This document shows, in pieces, positions 1 through 8,973 of a DNA stretch of 64,000 nucleotides. The DNA is from Lachnoclostridium sp. An196. GTDB taxonomy: Bacteria > Bacillota > Clostridia > Lachnospirales > Lachnospiraceae. How positions within the stretch are numbered: the stretch's first letter is position 1; each line of letters starts with the position of its first letter. The DNA is taken from assembly GCF_002160135.1 (NCBI RefSeq), contig NZ_NFJZ01000001.1, positions 62,001 to 126,000 of the forward strand. The letters are read 5' to 3'. The notes under the pieces are model-generated. The model was not told the DNA's origin. It was given only the letters and a program-made list of their open reading frames with translations, and ran no database searches. The position numbers and the translations under genes are program-made.

Positions 1-119
1 TCGGGACAGCGAAGGCTATGGAGCTGGGAGAAGTGGAAGGAGCCATGAGCAGCCTGTCTATTGCGGTGGCGGGGCTGCTGACCGTAATCGGAGCTTCATT
101 GTTTGCAGGTTTCTATTGA
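1..119 (+). CDS. LrgB-family membrane protein, C-terminal end only
   Basis: Reading from base 3 gives an open frame of 38 codons that ends at a TGA at 117-119. The peptide starts GTAKAMELGEVEGAMSSLSI and ends in a hydrophobic stretch. The GTA-AxELGEVEGAMS pattern is the conserved C-terminal helix of LrgB/CidB proteins, membrane proteins linked to murein hydrolase control and to export of small metabolites. The 5' part lies outside the window, so its length and any lrgA partner cannot be seen. The match rests on one short motif. Confidence 0.7.
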   Translation, partial: GTAKAMELGEVEGAMSSLSIAVAGLLTVIGASLFAGFY

Positions 120-178
120 AAACTGTCTGCAAACTCCATATACTGAAAGAGAAGTATTAACTGCTAAAGGGGAAGTAT

Positions 179-1039
179 ATGAAGTTCACATGGAAAGAAG
201 ACGGAAGGCGTATTATTCTTATTGTTGTGGCGGCGGCGATTTCAGCTGTAAACATTAAATCTTTTGTGCGGACCGGCGGACTGTACCCGGGCGGAGTGAC
301 GGGACTGACTTTGCTGATTCAGCGTGCGTGCGAGATGTTTTTCGGGTGGGAGATTCCGTATACCCTGGTGACCTGTCTGCTGAATTTTGGCCCGCTTTAC
401 ATCGGTTACCGGTACCTGGGGAAAAAATTTACCCTTTATTCGTGTCTGTCGATCCTGGTGACCAGTATTCTGACAGATATTCTGCCTTCGGTTCCGATTA
501 CCTCGGATATTTTGCTGATCTGTATTTTCGGAGGCATCATCAACGGCGCGGTTATCAGTATCTGTCTGCATCAGAATGCCACCACCGGAGGAACGGATCT
601 GATATCCATCTATTTATCCAAGAAGAAAGGTGTGGACACCTGGAACTTGATTCTTGGGCTGAATATGGTGATCCTTCTGGCGGCAGGCCTGTTGTTCGGA
701 TGGGACAAGGCGCTTTATTCCATCATTTTCCAGTTTGCCTCCACGCAGGTTCTCCACATGCTGTATAAGCGCTACCAGCAGAATACGCTTTTTATTGTGA
801 CAGATCACCCCAAAGAAGTATATCTTCAGATTTACAGCCTGACGAATCATGGAGCGACGATCATACAGGGGGAAGGCTCTTATGTACATATGCAGCACAA
901 AATCCTGTATTCCGTGGTTTCCAGTGAAGAACTGAAAGAAGTGCTGAAAGCGGTAAAAAAAGTTGATCCCAACTCTTTTATCAACGTTATCCGCACGGAG
1001 CGGGTGGTAGGTCTTTTTTATCAGAAACCCAATGAATAA
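179..1039 (+). CDS. YitT family membrane protein (DUF161 + DUF2179)
   Basis: A 286-residue protein. The N-terminal two thirds hold about five hydrophobic segments, with the family motif LYPGGVTGL near residue 35 and a TGGTDLIS motif near 135. The last 80 residues form a soluble DUF2179 domain (GATIIQGEGSY). YitT proteins are common in Firmicutes and have no firmly assigned role. DUF2179 resembles ACT/PII-like regulatory folds, so a sensory tail is plausible. The ATG at 179 follows AAAGGGGAAG at good spacing. A sigma-A promoter lies just downstream, so the next gene probably has its own transcript. Confidence 0.9.
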   Translation: MKFTWKEDGRRIILIVVAAAISAVNIKSFVRTGGLYPGGVTGLTLLIQRACEMFFGWEIPYTLVTCLLNFGPLYIGYRYLGKKFTLYSCLSILVTSILTDILPSVPITSDILLICIFGGIINGAVISICLHQNATTGGTDLISIYLSKKKGVDTWNLILGLNMVILLAAGLLFGWDKALYSIIFQFASTQVLHMLYKRYQQNTLFIVTDHPKEVYLQIYSLTNHGATIIQGEGSYVHMQHKILYSVVSSEELKEVLKAVKKVDPNSFINVIRTERVVGLFYQKPNE

Positions 1040-1042
1040 ATC

Positions 1043-1071
1043 TTGGAAAAAGCGGGCGGACATGTTATAAT
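1043..1071 (+). promoter_or_regulatory. Sigma-A promoter for the glycosyltransferase operon
   Basis: TTGGAA at 1043-1048, a 17-base spacer and a perfect TATAAT at 1066-1071. It lies between the YitT stop and the TTG start at 1104, leaving a short leader with an AGGGAGAA ribosome site. Confidence 0.7.
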
Positions 1072-1103
1072 GAACCGACTATAGATTTTGAGGGAGAAAA
1101 AAC

Positions 1104-2069
1104 TTGGATAAGATAGCAGTATTGATCCCATGTTATAATGAGGAAAAGACGGTGGCGAAGGTGGTCCGGGATTTCAGGAACGTACTTCCGGAAGCGGTCG
1201 TCTACGTATATGATAATAATTCATCGGACCGGACAGCACAGCTGGCCAGGGAAGCCGGAGCGGTTGTCCGCCACGAGTACCAGCAGGGAAAGGGAAATGT
1301 GATCCGCCGGATGTTCCGTGAGGTGGATGCGGAAGTGTATCTGATGACGGATGGAGACGATACTTATCCTGCGGAGTTCGCGAGAGAGATGGCGGACAAG
1401 GTTCTTCATCACCAGGCGGATATGGTCGTGGGAGACCGGCTTTCTTCTACGTATTTTACAGAAAATAAACGGCCGTTCCACAATTTTGGCAATACGCTGG
1501 TGCGCAGTACGATCAACCGCCTGTTTCATACAGAGATCAAAGACATTATGACCGGTTACCGTGCATTCAGCTACCAGTTTGTGAAAACGTTCCCGGTTCT
1601 CTCCAAAGGTTTTGAGATTGAGACAGAGATGACGATTCATGCTGCGGATAAAAATATGCAGGTGGAGAATGTGGTGATCGAGTACCGCGACCGTCCGGAG
1701 GGTAGCAAGTCCAAACTGAATACCTATTCTGACGGAGCAAAAGTGCTGATGAGCATCGCGAAATTGTACCGCAATTATAAGCCGATGAATTTTTTCGGGC
1801 TGCTGGCCCTGGCTCTGGCGGTCGTAAGTATCGTATTTTTTATTCCCGTACTGGCAGAGTATTTGGAAACGGGACTTGTACCTAAATTCCCGACGCTGAT
1901 TGCCTGCGGTTTTGGGCTGATCGCGGCGCTCCAGTCCTTGTTCGCGGGACTGATCCTGTCTGCGGGCGCGCAGAGGAACCGCCAGGATTTTGAGATGAAT
2001 CTGATCCGGACCAGGATGCAGTATAAGGAGCTTTTGAAGAATGAAGGACAGGATTCTGACGATCGATAA
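1104..2069 (+). CDS. Glycosyltransferase family 2 (polyprenyl-phosphate sugar transferase type)
   Basis: A 321-residue protein with a GT-A domain at the N-terminus (LIPCYNEEKTV near residue 7, YDNNSSDRT near 38, the metal-binding DGDD near 80) and two C-terminal membrane helices at about 230-255 and 265-290. This is the layout of dolichol/undecaprenyl-phosphate glycosyltransferases, which load a sugar on a lipid carrier at the inner membrane face. The start is TTG at 1104, preceded by AGGGAGAA; no in-frame ATG fits better. It overlaps the next gene by 29 bases, so the two are translationally coupled. The next gene is a GT-C-like membrane protein that could use the lipid-linked sugar. The sugar is not known. 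Confidence 0.88.
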   Translation: MDKIAVLIPCYNEEKTVAKVVRDFRNVLPEAVVYVYDNNSSDRTAQLAREAGAVVRHEYQQGKGNVIRRMFREVDAEVYLMTDGDDTYPAEFAREMADKVLHHQADMVVGDRLSSTYFTENKRPFHNFGNTLVRSTINRLFHTEIKDIMTGYRAFSYQFVKTFPVLSKGFEIETEMTIHAADKNMQVENVVIEYRDRPEGSKSKLNTYSDGAKVLMSIAKLYRNYKPMNFFGLLALALAVVSIVFFIPVLAEYLETGLVPKFPTLIACGFGLIAALQSLFAGLILSAGAQRNRQDFEMNLIRTRMQYKELLKNEGQDSDDR

Positions 2070-3678
2070 AAGAAAATGGATCCGGCTGGGGATCTTTTCA
2101 CTGGGAGGCGGCATACTATTTGCCGCCTTTGACCGTTGCGGCTATATGCTGAAAAATTATGGGAGTATCTGGGCCGTATCTGAAAACCCATGGCACCGGA
2201 CCATATGGATGAGGATTCTCTGCCGTCTTCCTGCATATACGCTGGCAGTGCTTTTGCTTTTGTTGGCAGTACAATGGCTGCGGACAAGGAAAGAAACCGG
2301 CGGACGGATCGCACAGGCATGGCAGGAGATGACCAAACGCAGATACTGGTTTTTCCTGATGTGGACAATCTATTTTATCAGTTTTCTGCCTGCCTTTCTG
2401 GGCGGATTTCCGGGATTATTTGCGGCAGACGCGCCGAATCAGATAGGGTGGACATTTTCAGGATGGCTGACAGCCCATCACCCGTTGCTGCACACAGGAA
2501 TCTTATGCGGAATCTTTTCTGCGGTGCGGGCTTTGGGCGGAAGCGACAATCTGGCGGCGGCTGTTTACACAATTCTGCAGATGCTGGCAATGTCGGGAAT
2601 TTTTGCCTGGATCAGCCGGTTTCTGAACCGGGAACATGCCCCGGTCTGGCTGCAGGCCGGCACAGTTCTGTTCTTGTGCCTTTTTCCATTCCACGGAATG
2701 ATGGCGATCTATACGACGAAGGATACCTTATTCGCGGGTATTTTTGTATTAAGTATTATGCAGGTGTGGCGGATGTGTGTTCGTCCGGAGGAGTATTTCA
2801 GCGGATGGCGTCGCCTGCTTTGCGGCGGAATCTGTTTCAGCCTCCTCCTGTTGTTCAGAAACAACGGATTCCATACGATCATTTTATGTGCTCCGTTTTT
2901 ACTGGTATTTTTAAGAAAGTACTGGAAAAAGCTCCTGCTTCTGCTGGCGGGAATCTTTCTGGTCTATCAGGCATATAATGGTCCGTTCCTGAAGATGATC
3001 GGTGCGGAAGAGGGAAATCCCCGCGAAGCGCTGAGCGTGATTATGCAGACGCTGGGACGGACTTATGCGGCGGGCGGAGATATCCGACCGGAAGAGATGG
3101 ATGTGATCCGACCGGTACTGGATGAAGAAACTCTGGCTTTGTATACGCCGGACTTGTCTGATTCCATTAAAAATTATTTTCATACAGAGGCGTTTCAGGA
3201 AAATGCCGGAGAGTTTTTAGAGACCTGGCTGCAGATTGGTTTAAGGAATAAGAAAATATACGCAGATGCTTTCCTGAATACCACGTACGCGTTCTGGTAT
3301 CCGGGTGCTGAAAACGAATATCTGGAGTTTGTCTGCTTTGATATTGAAGAAGGCAACCCCGATTATCCTCATGTGCATATGGAACCGGTCAGTGAATTAT
3401 TTAACCGCTATTTTACGGCTGTGGGGACAGAAGCGGTATTCCGGCAGATTCCGGTGCTCAGAGAGATTTTATCCATGGGCGGATACTTCTGGCTGATGGT
3501 TTTTGCCGCTCTTTATGTAATTTACAGAAAAGAATACCGCAAGCTTTTATGGATGCTGCCCCTCTGGACCTATATGGCTACGAATCTTCTTGGGCCGGCG
3601 GCGCTTCTCAGATACGCGTATCCGATTATGCTGGCGGCGCCGCTGCTGCTCTTCTGGATGTTGGAAAAGCAGCAGTAA
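2041..3678 (+). CDS. Polytopic membrane protein, GT-C-like (DUF6020 type)
   Basis: A 545-residue protein with about ten to twelve hydrophobic segments. After the third comes FPGLFAADAPNQIGWTFSG followed by HHPLLHT, an acidic residue plus HHP arrangement seen in lipid-sugar-dependent GT-C transferases and in the DUF6020 family. A soluble external domain of about 140 residues (roughly 315-455) precedes the last helices. It overlaps the upstream lipid-sugar glycosyltransferase, so the pair probably works on one cell-envelope glycan. The DUF6020 name is from memory of the pattern, and the substrate is unknown. The ATG at 2041 lies inside the upstream gene, after GGAGCTTTTGAAGA. Confidence 0.75.
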   Translation: MKDRILTIDKRKWIRLGIFSLGGGILFAAFDRCGYMLKNYGSIWAVSENPWHRTIWMRILCRLPAYTLAVLLLLLAVQWLRTRKETGGRIAQAWQEMTKRRYWFFLMWTIYFISFLPAFLGGFPGLFAADAPNQIGWTFSGWLTAHHPLLHTGILCGIFSAVRALGGSDNLAAAVYTILQMLAMSGIFAWISRFLNREHAPVWLQAGTVLFLCLFPFHGMMAIYTTKDTLFAGIFVLSIMQVWRMCVRPEEYFSGWRRLLCGGICFSLLLLFRNNGFHTIILCAPFLLVFLRKYWKKLLLLLAGIFLVYQAYNGPFLKMIGAEEGNPREALSVIMQTLGRTYAAGGDIRPEEMDVIRPVLDEETLALYTPDLSDSIKNYFHTEAFQENAGEFLETWLQIGLRNKKIYADAFLNTTYAFWYPGAENEYLEFVCFDIEEGNPDYPHVHMEPVSELFNRYFTAVGTEAVFRQIPVLREILSMGGYFWLMVFAALYVIYRKEYRKLLWMLPLWTYMATNLLGPAALLRYAYPIMLAAPLLLFWMLEKQQ

Positions 3679-3691
3679 ACGCCGGACAGAG

Positions 3692-3892
3692 TCAGTTATT
3701 ACATCCACAGTCCTCATAAGGGGGCCGCGGAGGACGGGGCGGCGGAGGCGGCGCCGTCCGTGCGTTCTGTTCACAACCGGAGCAGGATCTGCCGGTGGGC
3801 ATATCACAGCAGGTATTCTGACAGGAATTTCCGCAGCCGCGGTTTTGACCGCAGCAGCATAAGAGCAGTAAAATCCAGATACAACTGTTCAT
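3692..3892 (-). CDS. Small cysteine-rich protein with proline-rich tail
   Basis: A 66-residue protein with 14 cysteines. It opens with a hydrophobic stretch (MNSCIWILLLLCCCG), continues with a Cys/Gly-rich part (CGNSCQNTCCD), then a polyproline run and the C-terminus DCGCNN. The start is supported by AAAGGAG eight bases upstream of the ATG at 3892. Similar mini-proteins (often labelled high-cysteine or chorion-class) are frequent in Clostridia and have no known role; spore-coat or metal-binding roles are guesses. It is convergent with the membrane protein gene, 13 bases apart. Frames on the + strand here are shadows of its GC-rich proline codons. Confidence 0.75.
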   Translation of the reverse strand: MNSCIWILLLLCCCGQNRGCGNSCQNTCCDMPTGRSCSGCEQNARTAPPPPPRPPRPPYEDCGCNN

Positions 3893-3937
3893 AGTTTCAA
3901 CTCCTTTCTGTTATAGACTATGCAGAGGACTCTTTTC

Positions 3938-3966
3938 TTGACAAAGAAGAAATCAGTTGTTATATT
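3938..3966 (+). promoter_or_regulatory. Sigma-A promoter of glnA
   Basis: A perfect TTGACA at 3938-3943, a 17-base spacer and TATATT at 3961-3966. Transcription should begin near 3973, upstream of the terminator-like hairpin at 3982-4014. Confidence 0.85.
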
Positions 3967-3981
3967 GAATGCAGAAACAAG

Positions 3982-4014
3982 GGCGTTTTTCGGGAGAGAA
4001 TGACGCCTTTTTTT
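3982..4014 (+). terminator. Intrinsic terminator in the glnA leader (attenuator)
   Basis: GGCGTTTTTC pairs with GAGAATGACGCC across a six-base loop (GGGAGA), with one mismatch and one GU pair, followed directly by seven Ts (4008-4014). It lies between the glnA promoter and the glnA ribosome site, so it must be bypassed for expression. The gene after glnA encodes an ANTAR protein, a family known to antiterminate at such hairpins. The loop does not show the usual A1/G4 pattern of ANTAR hexaloops. Confidence 0.7.
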
Positions 4015-4042
4015 CATATTGAACATGCAAAAGGAGAGCAAG

Positions 4043-5374
4043 ATGAGCAGATATACGAAGAAAGATATCCTGGAACTGGTAGAGGAAGAGGATGTGGAGT
4101 TTATCCGGCTGCAGTTTACAGACCTGTTTGGAGGAATGAAAAATCTGGCGATTACGGCAAATCACCTCAGAAAAGCTTTGGACAATCGGGTGACTTTTGA
4201 CGGATCTTCTATCAAGGGATTTGTGGATGTAGAAGAAAGCGACCTGTATCTTTACCCTGATTACAACACGCTGGCAATGTTCCCATGGAGACCCCAGCAG
4301 GGACGGGTGGCGCGCCTGATCTGTGATGTATACAGGCCTGACGGATCGTGTTATGAGGGAGATCCGCGTTATATCCTGAAAAAGATTGTCTCCGAGGCAG
4401 AAGGCATGGGATACACATTCCAGGTAGGTCCGGAATGCGAATTTTTCCTTTACCACCTGGATGACGATGGTCTGCCTACCAATATCACCCATGAGCAGGC
4501 CGGTTATTTTGATATGAGTCCGTTGGACTTTGGAGAAAATGCCCGGAGAGATATCGTGCTGTCTCTGGAGGAAATGGGATTCGAGGTAGAGGCGTCTCAT
4601 CACGAGAATGCGCCGGCCCAGCACGAAATTGATTTCAGATACGATGATGCGCTGACTACCGCTGACAATATTATGACATTTAAACTGGCGGTTAAAACAA
4701 TTGCCAAGCGACATGGACTGCACGCCACGTTCATGCCCAAGCCCAGGAACGGAGAGGACGGTTCCGGCATGCATATCAACATGTCGCTGGAAAAAAACGG
4801 AAAAAACGCGTTTTATGACCCGAACGACTCGTTGCGGCTGAGCCGGGAGGCATACTGGTTCCTCGGCGGCCTGTTAAAACATGTTAAGGGTATGACTTTG
4901 ATACTGAATCCGATTGTCAATTCTTATAAGCGTCTGGTGCCCGGCTATGAAGCGCCTGCATATATCGCCTGGTCCGCAAAAAACAGAACGCCGCTGGTGC
5001 GTATTCCGGCCACAAAAGGCGAAGAAGTAAGGATTGAACTTCGCTCTCCGGATCCTGCATGCAATCCCTATCTGGCGCTGGCAGTCTGTCTGGCGGCAGG
5101 ACTGGATGGGATCTGCAATAAAATTGACCCTCCGAAACGGCAGGATATGAACATGCATCAGCTGAGTATGGAGGAACTGAAGGATATGGGGATCGAGTGT
5201 CTTCCCCGCAACCTCATGGACGCAGTGCACGAATTTGAAAAAGATCCTCTGATGAGAGAAGTTCTGGGAGAAGAAGTCTGCAGAAAATATGTGGAGGCAA
5301 AGCTCCAGGAGTGGGAGGACTATAACGCTCAGATATCTGAATGGGAACTGGATAATTATCTGCTGAGATATTGA
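4043..5374 (+). CDS. glnA: Glutamine synthetase, type I
   Basis: A 443-residue GlnA that makes glutamine from glutamate, ammonia and ATP; it assembles as a cytoplasmic dodecamer. Visible signatures are FDGSSIKGF (about residue 53), the metal-binding GPECEFFL (about 128), the ATP-site NGEDGSGMH (about 237) and ELRSPDPACNPYLA near 335. The length fits the GSI form of low-GC Gram-positives. A TTG at 4019 is in frame upstream, but AAAGGAG at 4029-4035 sits eight bases before the ATG at 4043, which is therefore the start. Expression looks controlled by the leader terminator and the ANTAR regulator downstream. Confidence 0.96.
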   Translation: MSRYTKKDILELVEEEDVEFIRLQFTDLFGGMKNLAITANHLRKALDNRVTFDGSSIKGFVDVEESDLYLYPDYNTLAMFPWRPQQGRVARLICDVYRPDGSCYEGDPRYILKKIVSEAEGMGYTFQVGPECEFFLYHLDDDGLPTNITHEQAGYFDMSPLDFGENARRDIVLSLEEMGFEVEASHHENAPAQHEIDFRYDDALTTADNIMTFKLAVKTIAKRHGLHATFMPKPRNGEDGSGMHINMSLEKNGKNAFYDPNDSLRLSREAYWFLGGLLKHVKGMTLILNPIVNSYKRLVPGYEAPAYIAWSAKNRTPLVRIPATKGEEVRIELRSPDPACNPYLALAVCLAAGLDGICNKIDPPKRQDMNMHQLSMEELKDMGIECLPRNLMDAVHEFEKDPLMREVLGEEVCRKYVEAKLQEWEDYNAQISEWELDNYLLRY

Positions 5375-5416
5375 CATTCTCCTGACAGCTGCAGTAAGAC
5401 ATAGGGAGAAATGTGT

Positions 5417-5965
5417 ATGATCAGTGTAATAATTGTGTTTCCAAAGCCGGAGGATGGGAAAAGTATCCGCAACCTGCTTGCCCGCCACGGATACGATGTG
5501 GCTGCAGTTTGCACGCAGGGAGCACAGGCGCTGAATTACGCCGATATGGTAAACGGAGGAATTGTGATCAGCGGATACAAGTTTCCGGATATGTACTATT
5601 TCGATCTGAAAAATTCTCTGCCTCCGGACTTTGATATGCTGCTGCTGGCTTCTCCGAGGGTCTGCGAAGAGTGCCGCGATCAGGATATTATACGGGTGTC
5701 CATGCCGCTTAAGGTGCAGGATTTGATGAGCACGCTGGAAATGATGTGCGCAAATCAGGCAAGGAAGAGAAAGAAAAAGAAAGGAAAACCCAGGCAAAGA
5801 TCAGAAGAAGAGCAGAAAATCCTGTGGGAGGCCAAGGCGGTCCTGATGGAGCGGAATCACATGACAGAGGAAGAAGCTCACAGATATATCCAGAAATGCA
5901 GTATGGACAGCGGGAATTCCCTGATGGAGACCGCGCAGATGGTGATCAGCATGATAAAAATATAA
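5417..5965 (+). CDS. ANTAR-domain response regulator (putative glnA antiterminator)
   Basis: About 182 residues. The N-terminal 115 are a degenerate receiver-like domain (ISVIIVFPKPEDGKSIRNLL) without a clear phospho-Asp/Lys set. A very basic linker (RKRKKKKGKPRQR) follows, and the last 55 residues form the three-helix ANTAR RNA-binding domain (AKAVLMERNHMTEEEAHRYIQKCSM). ANTAR proteins bind paired RNA hairpins and prevent termination. Placement 42 bases after glnA, with a terminator in the glnA leader, matches the glnA-glnR arrangement described in solventogenic clostridia. Start: ATG 5417 is eight bases after AGGGAG; ATG 5411 is too close. Confidence 0.85.
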   Translation: MISVIIVFPKPEDGKSIRNLLARHGYDVAAVCTQGAQALNYADMVNGGIVISGYKFPDMYYFDLKNSLPPDFDMLLLASPRVCEECRDQDIIRVSMPLKVQDLMSTLEMMCANQARKRKKKKGKPRQRSEEEQKILWEAKAVLMERNHMTEEEAHRYIQKCSMDSGNSLMETAQMVISMIKI

Positions 5966-6044
5966 GGGATGTCCCTTGTGTGGGAGGCGTTTTTTTGATA
6001 TAGTGTGAGAAAGAACAGATGGCTGAGCTCAAGGAGGATGCAGG

Positions 6045-6896
6045 ATGAGATTTACGAAAATGCAGGGGATCGGAAATGATTATGTCTACGTTGACTGTAC
6101 CCGTCAGGATTTGAAAAATCCATCGGAGGTCTCGCGTCTGGTCAGCGACCGCCATTTCGGAATCGGAGCGGACGGGCTGATCCTGATCCGGCCGTCTGAA
6201 CAGGCGGATTTCTGTATGGATATGTATAATGCGGATGGCTCCCGGGGAGAGATGTGCGGGAACGGGATCCGCTGCGTGGCAAAATATGTATACGACTGCG
6301 GCCTGACGGATAAAGACGAGATTTCCGTGGAAACGCTGGCAGGGATCAAATATCTGAAATTGGCGGTGGAAGATGGAAAGGTATCCCGGGTGCGTGTGAA
6401 TATGGGAGCGCCGATACTGGAGGCTGAAAAGATCCCGGTAAGAGCTGAAAAGTCTCCGGTGGTGAGAGAGCCGGTTGAAGCATGCGGACGGCGCTGGGAG
6501 ATGACCTGTGTCTCCATGGGAAATCCCCATGCGGTGGTTTTTATTGATACGCCGGTGAAAGAATTCCCGTTGGAAAAATATGGCCCGTATTTTGAAAATC
6601 ATGAGCGCTTTCCCAGACGGATTAATACAGAGTTTATCCGGATTCTGGACCGCCGCAGTATGGAGATGCGCGTGTGGGAGAGGGGCAGCGGCGAGACGCT
6701 TGCCTGCGGAACCGGAGCGTGCGCGGCGACGGTGGCGGCTGTGCTGAACGGACTCTGTGAGAGAAAAGTACTGGTTCACCTGGCAGGCGGAGATCTGGAG
6801 ATTGAATGGGATGAAAAGGACGGCTGCGTCTATATGACCGGGCCGGCTGTTACGGTCTTTGAAGGCGAGATGATCCTCCCGGGCGGACTGGAGTAG
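6045..6896 (+). CDS. dapF: Diaminopimelate epimerase
   Basis: A 283-residue enzyme that converts LL- to meso-diaminopimelate for lysine and peptidoglycan synthesis. Both catalytic cysteines are present: Cys71 in MCGNGIRC and Cys221 in ACGTGACA. The N-terminal [15 protein letters not shown] is the family start. AAGGAGGATGC precedes the ATG at good spacing. The following membrane protein gene starts 10 bases later, so they probably share a transcript. Confidence 0.96.
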   Translation: MRFTKMQGIGNDYVYVDCTRQDLKNPSEVSRLVSDRHFGIGADGLILIRPSEQADFCMDMYNADGSRGEMCGNGIRCVAKYVYDCGLTDKDEISVETLAGIKYLKLAVEDGKVSRVRVNMGAPILEAEKIPVRAEKSPVVREPVEACGRRWEMTCVSMGNPHAVVFIDTPVKEFPLEKYGPYFENHERFPRRINTEFIRILDRRSMEMRVWERGSGETLACGTGACAATVAAVLNGLCERKVLVHLAGGDLEIEWDEKDGCVYMTGPAVTVFEGEMILPGGLE

Positions 6897-6906
6897 TGGA
6901 GCGGAT

Positions 6907-8958
6907 ATGATAAAAGTCTGGAATGGATGCGTAAAATGTATATATGCCGTACTGTTCACCGTCCTGATCCTGCTGAGTGCATATATTTTTTACGGAGCGC
7001 TTGACACATTGGACGGAGCGGATGCGCTTCAGGAAGTCCTGCATGGAAAAATGGTTCCCGTATTTTTGCTGGGGACCTCTTTTCTGCTGGGCTTTCTTTT
7101 GCTTGGATTATTCCGGCGCCTGATTCCGATACTGGAAAAGCATGAAAAAAAAGCAGTACCGGTTCTTTTCGGAGTGATGGTCCTTCTCCAGGTGCTGACC
7201 GTCATCTGTGTACGGACTTCTCTGAGATACGATCATCTGAAAATTTTCGACACAGCCGTATCCTTGCTGGAGCAGGGAGTAATCTCGGATACCCATTTCA
7301 GCTCGTATTTTATGAAATATCCCAATAACATACCCATATGCCTGTTTACGTACTTCTGGCTGAGACTGGCGGAGCTGTTCCGCATCCCCCGGGAAGTCTG
7401 GATGGAGTATATTAAACTGGTGAATCTGCTGTTTATGAACTTTGGCATGTGGTGCGGCTATCGTATTCTGCGCCGTCATCAGTCCGCATCCGCCGCTCTC
7501 CGGTATCTCATGCTGATACTGGTAAATCCGCTCTGGTATCTGCTGGGGGAGATGTATTATACTTCTACAATATCGCTTGCGTTTTCCATGGGGGCCATAT
7601 GGCTTTTTGACAGCGCGGGGCGTCAGGAGACTCTGTGGAAAAAGTATACGCAGTATGCGCTGGCGGGTATTTTACTGGCGGCCGGATACCAGATCCGCGC
7701 GACGGTCATTATCACAGCGGCGGCGCTGCTGATCTATGCGGTCCTGCGGATCCGGTCGTTCCGGCGTTCCAGAGAAGCGTTCAGCGTGCTGGCAGTATTG
7801 TTCGGAGCGGTCCTGATGCTGGGGGCATATAAGACGGCAGAGAGACATTATGCCGGATTTGATCCTTCGCAGACCGGATATCCTGCGGTGCACTGGGTTA
7901 TGATGAGCGCTCAGGGAGAAGGGCAGTATAACAGCGCGGATGACGCCTATACGGGTTCTTTTTCTACGAAAGAGGAGCGTACAAGAGCGGATCTGGACAG
8001 ACTGAAAGAACGTCTGGAGCAGATGGGTTCGGGAGGTCTTCTGACGCTGTTCCGCAATAAACTGAGGGTGGCATTTTCAGACGGGGATGATGATTATGCA
8101 TCTCTGTTCCAGACTATGAGGGAAGCGTCACCGGTACAGAAATATATAAACGGCAGCAGGAGTGACTACCTGGCGGTTTATCTGCACAGCTACCACAGTC
8201 TGCTGTGCGGACTTATACTGCTGGCCCTGGTCTGGAGGGCTTTTCGGGGGAAACGGGGATTTCTGGACGTGATTGCCCTGAATGTCTGCGGCGCGTATCT
8301 GTTTTATCTGATCTGGGAAGTGGACGAGGCATACAGTATTCCGTTTATGCTGATGCTCCTGATGCTTGAGGCTGCAGGAATGGAGAAGCTGGACGGCGGT
8401 TTTACAAAAGCAAGAGAAAAACTTCCGGCATTGCGGCTTGCCCCGGCGGCCGCGGCATGCGGCCTTCTGATGATCGCAGCGGGGCTGGTGTGGGTTGTAA
8501 GCCGGACCGGTGCGCCGGTGAGGAACTACTCTGTCCTGCAGGATCAGGAAACCAGCAAAGATCTGCTGCTGCAGACAGAATTCTCCCAGACTTTCCGTAC
8601 AGGAAAGGCGTTTGATCACATAGATCTCTGGGTGGCTAACTGGGATGGCGCTGCCAATGATTCTATTTACGAGCTCAGGATACTGGACGAGGCAGGGACG
8701 GAAGTGGCGAGAGCGCAGATGCCCGGCGCGCAGATGCCTTGTATTGATGCCTATACGGTCGCTTTTGAGAAGGTGATCCCTGAGAGGGAGCAGACATACA
8801 CCATACAAGTGAGTCTGTCTAATCCGGACTGCGCCGTAAAGACTGATTTCCTCTATTATGGTACGGGAGCCTGGGATATGTATGGTGACGGCGCGCTGTA
8901 CGCACCGGAAGAAATTCCGAACGTGGACCTGGCGTTTGCGGTTTACGAAGAAAGATAA
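6907..8958 (+). CDS. Large polytopic membrane protein, probable GT-C glycosyltransferase
   Basis: A 683-residue protein with about a dozen hydrophobic segments in the first 510 residues and a soluble C-terminal domain of about 170. The loop after the third helix has RYDHLKIFDTAVSLLEQG and MKYPNNIPICLFTYFW, resembling the first external loop of PMT/ArnT-like GT-C transferases that take sugars from polyprenyl phosphates. The C-terminal part, with balanced polar and hydrophobic strands, looks like a beta-rich external domain. Neighbours (dapF, tagD, the lipid-sugar transferase at 1104) support a cell-wall glycan role. Substrate unknown. Confidence 0.7.
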   Translation: MIKVWNGCVKCIYAVLFTVLILLSAYIFYGALDTLDGADALQEVLHGKMVPVFLLGTSFLLGFLLLGLFRRLIPILEKHEKKAVPVLFGVMVLLQVLTVICVRTSLRYDHLKIFDTAVSLLEQGVISDTHFSSYFMKYPNNIPICLFTYFWLRLAELFRIPREVWMEYIKLVNLLFMNFGMWCGYRILRRHQSASAALRYLMLILVNPLWYLLGEMYYTSTISLAFSMGAIWLFDSAGRQETLWKKYTQYALAGILLAAGYQIRATVIITAAALLIYAVLRIRSFRRSREAFSVLAVLFGAVLMLGAYKTAERHYAGFDPSQTGYPAVHWVMMSAQGEGQYNSADDAYTGSFSTKEERTRADLDRLKERLEQMGSGGLLTLFRNKLRVAFSDGDDDYASLFQTMREASPVQKYINGSRSDYLAVYLHSYHSLLCGLILLALVWRAFRGKRGFLDVIALNVCGAYLFYLIWEVDEAYSIPFMLMLLMLEAAGMEKLDGGFTKAREKLPALRLAPAAAACGLLMIAAGLVWVVSRTGAPVRNYSVLQDQETSKDLLLQTEFSQTFRTGKAFDHIDLWVANWDGAANDSIYELRILDEAGTEVARAQMPGAQMPCIDAYTVAFEKVIPEREQTYTIQVSLSNPDCAVKTDFLYYGTGAWDMYGDGALYAPEEIPNVDLAFAVYEER

Positions 8959-8973
8959 AAGGAGATAGCTTTC

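Noticed and set aside
5966-6000. A terminator after the ANTAR gene
   Set aside because: TTTTTTT at 5992-5998 is preceded by only a four-base stem (TCCC/GGGA) not next to the Ts; too weak to call.
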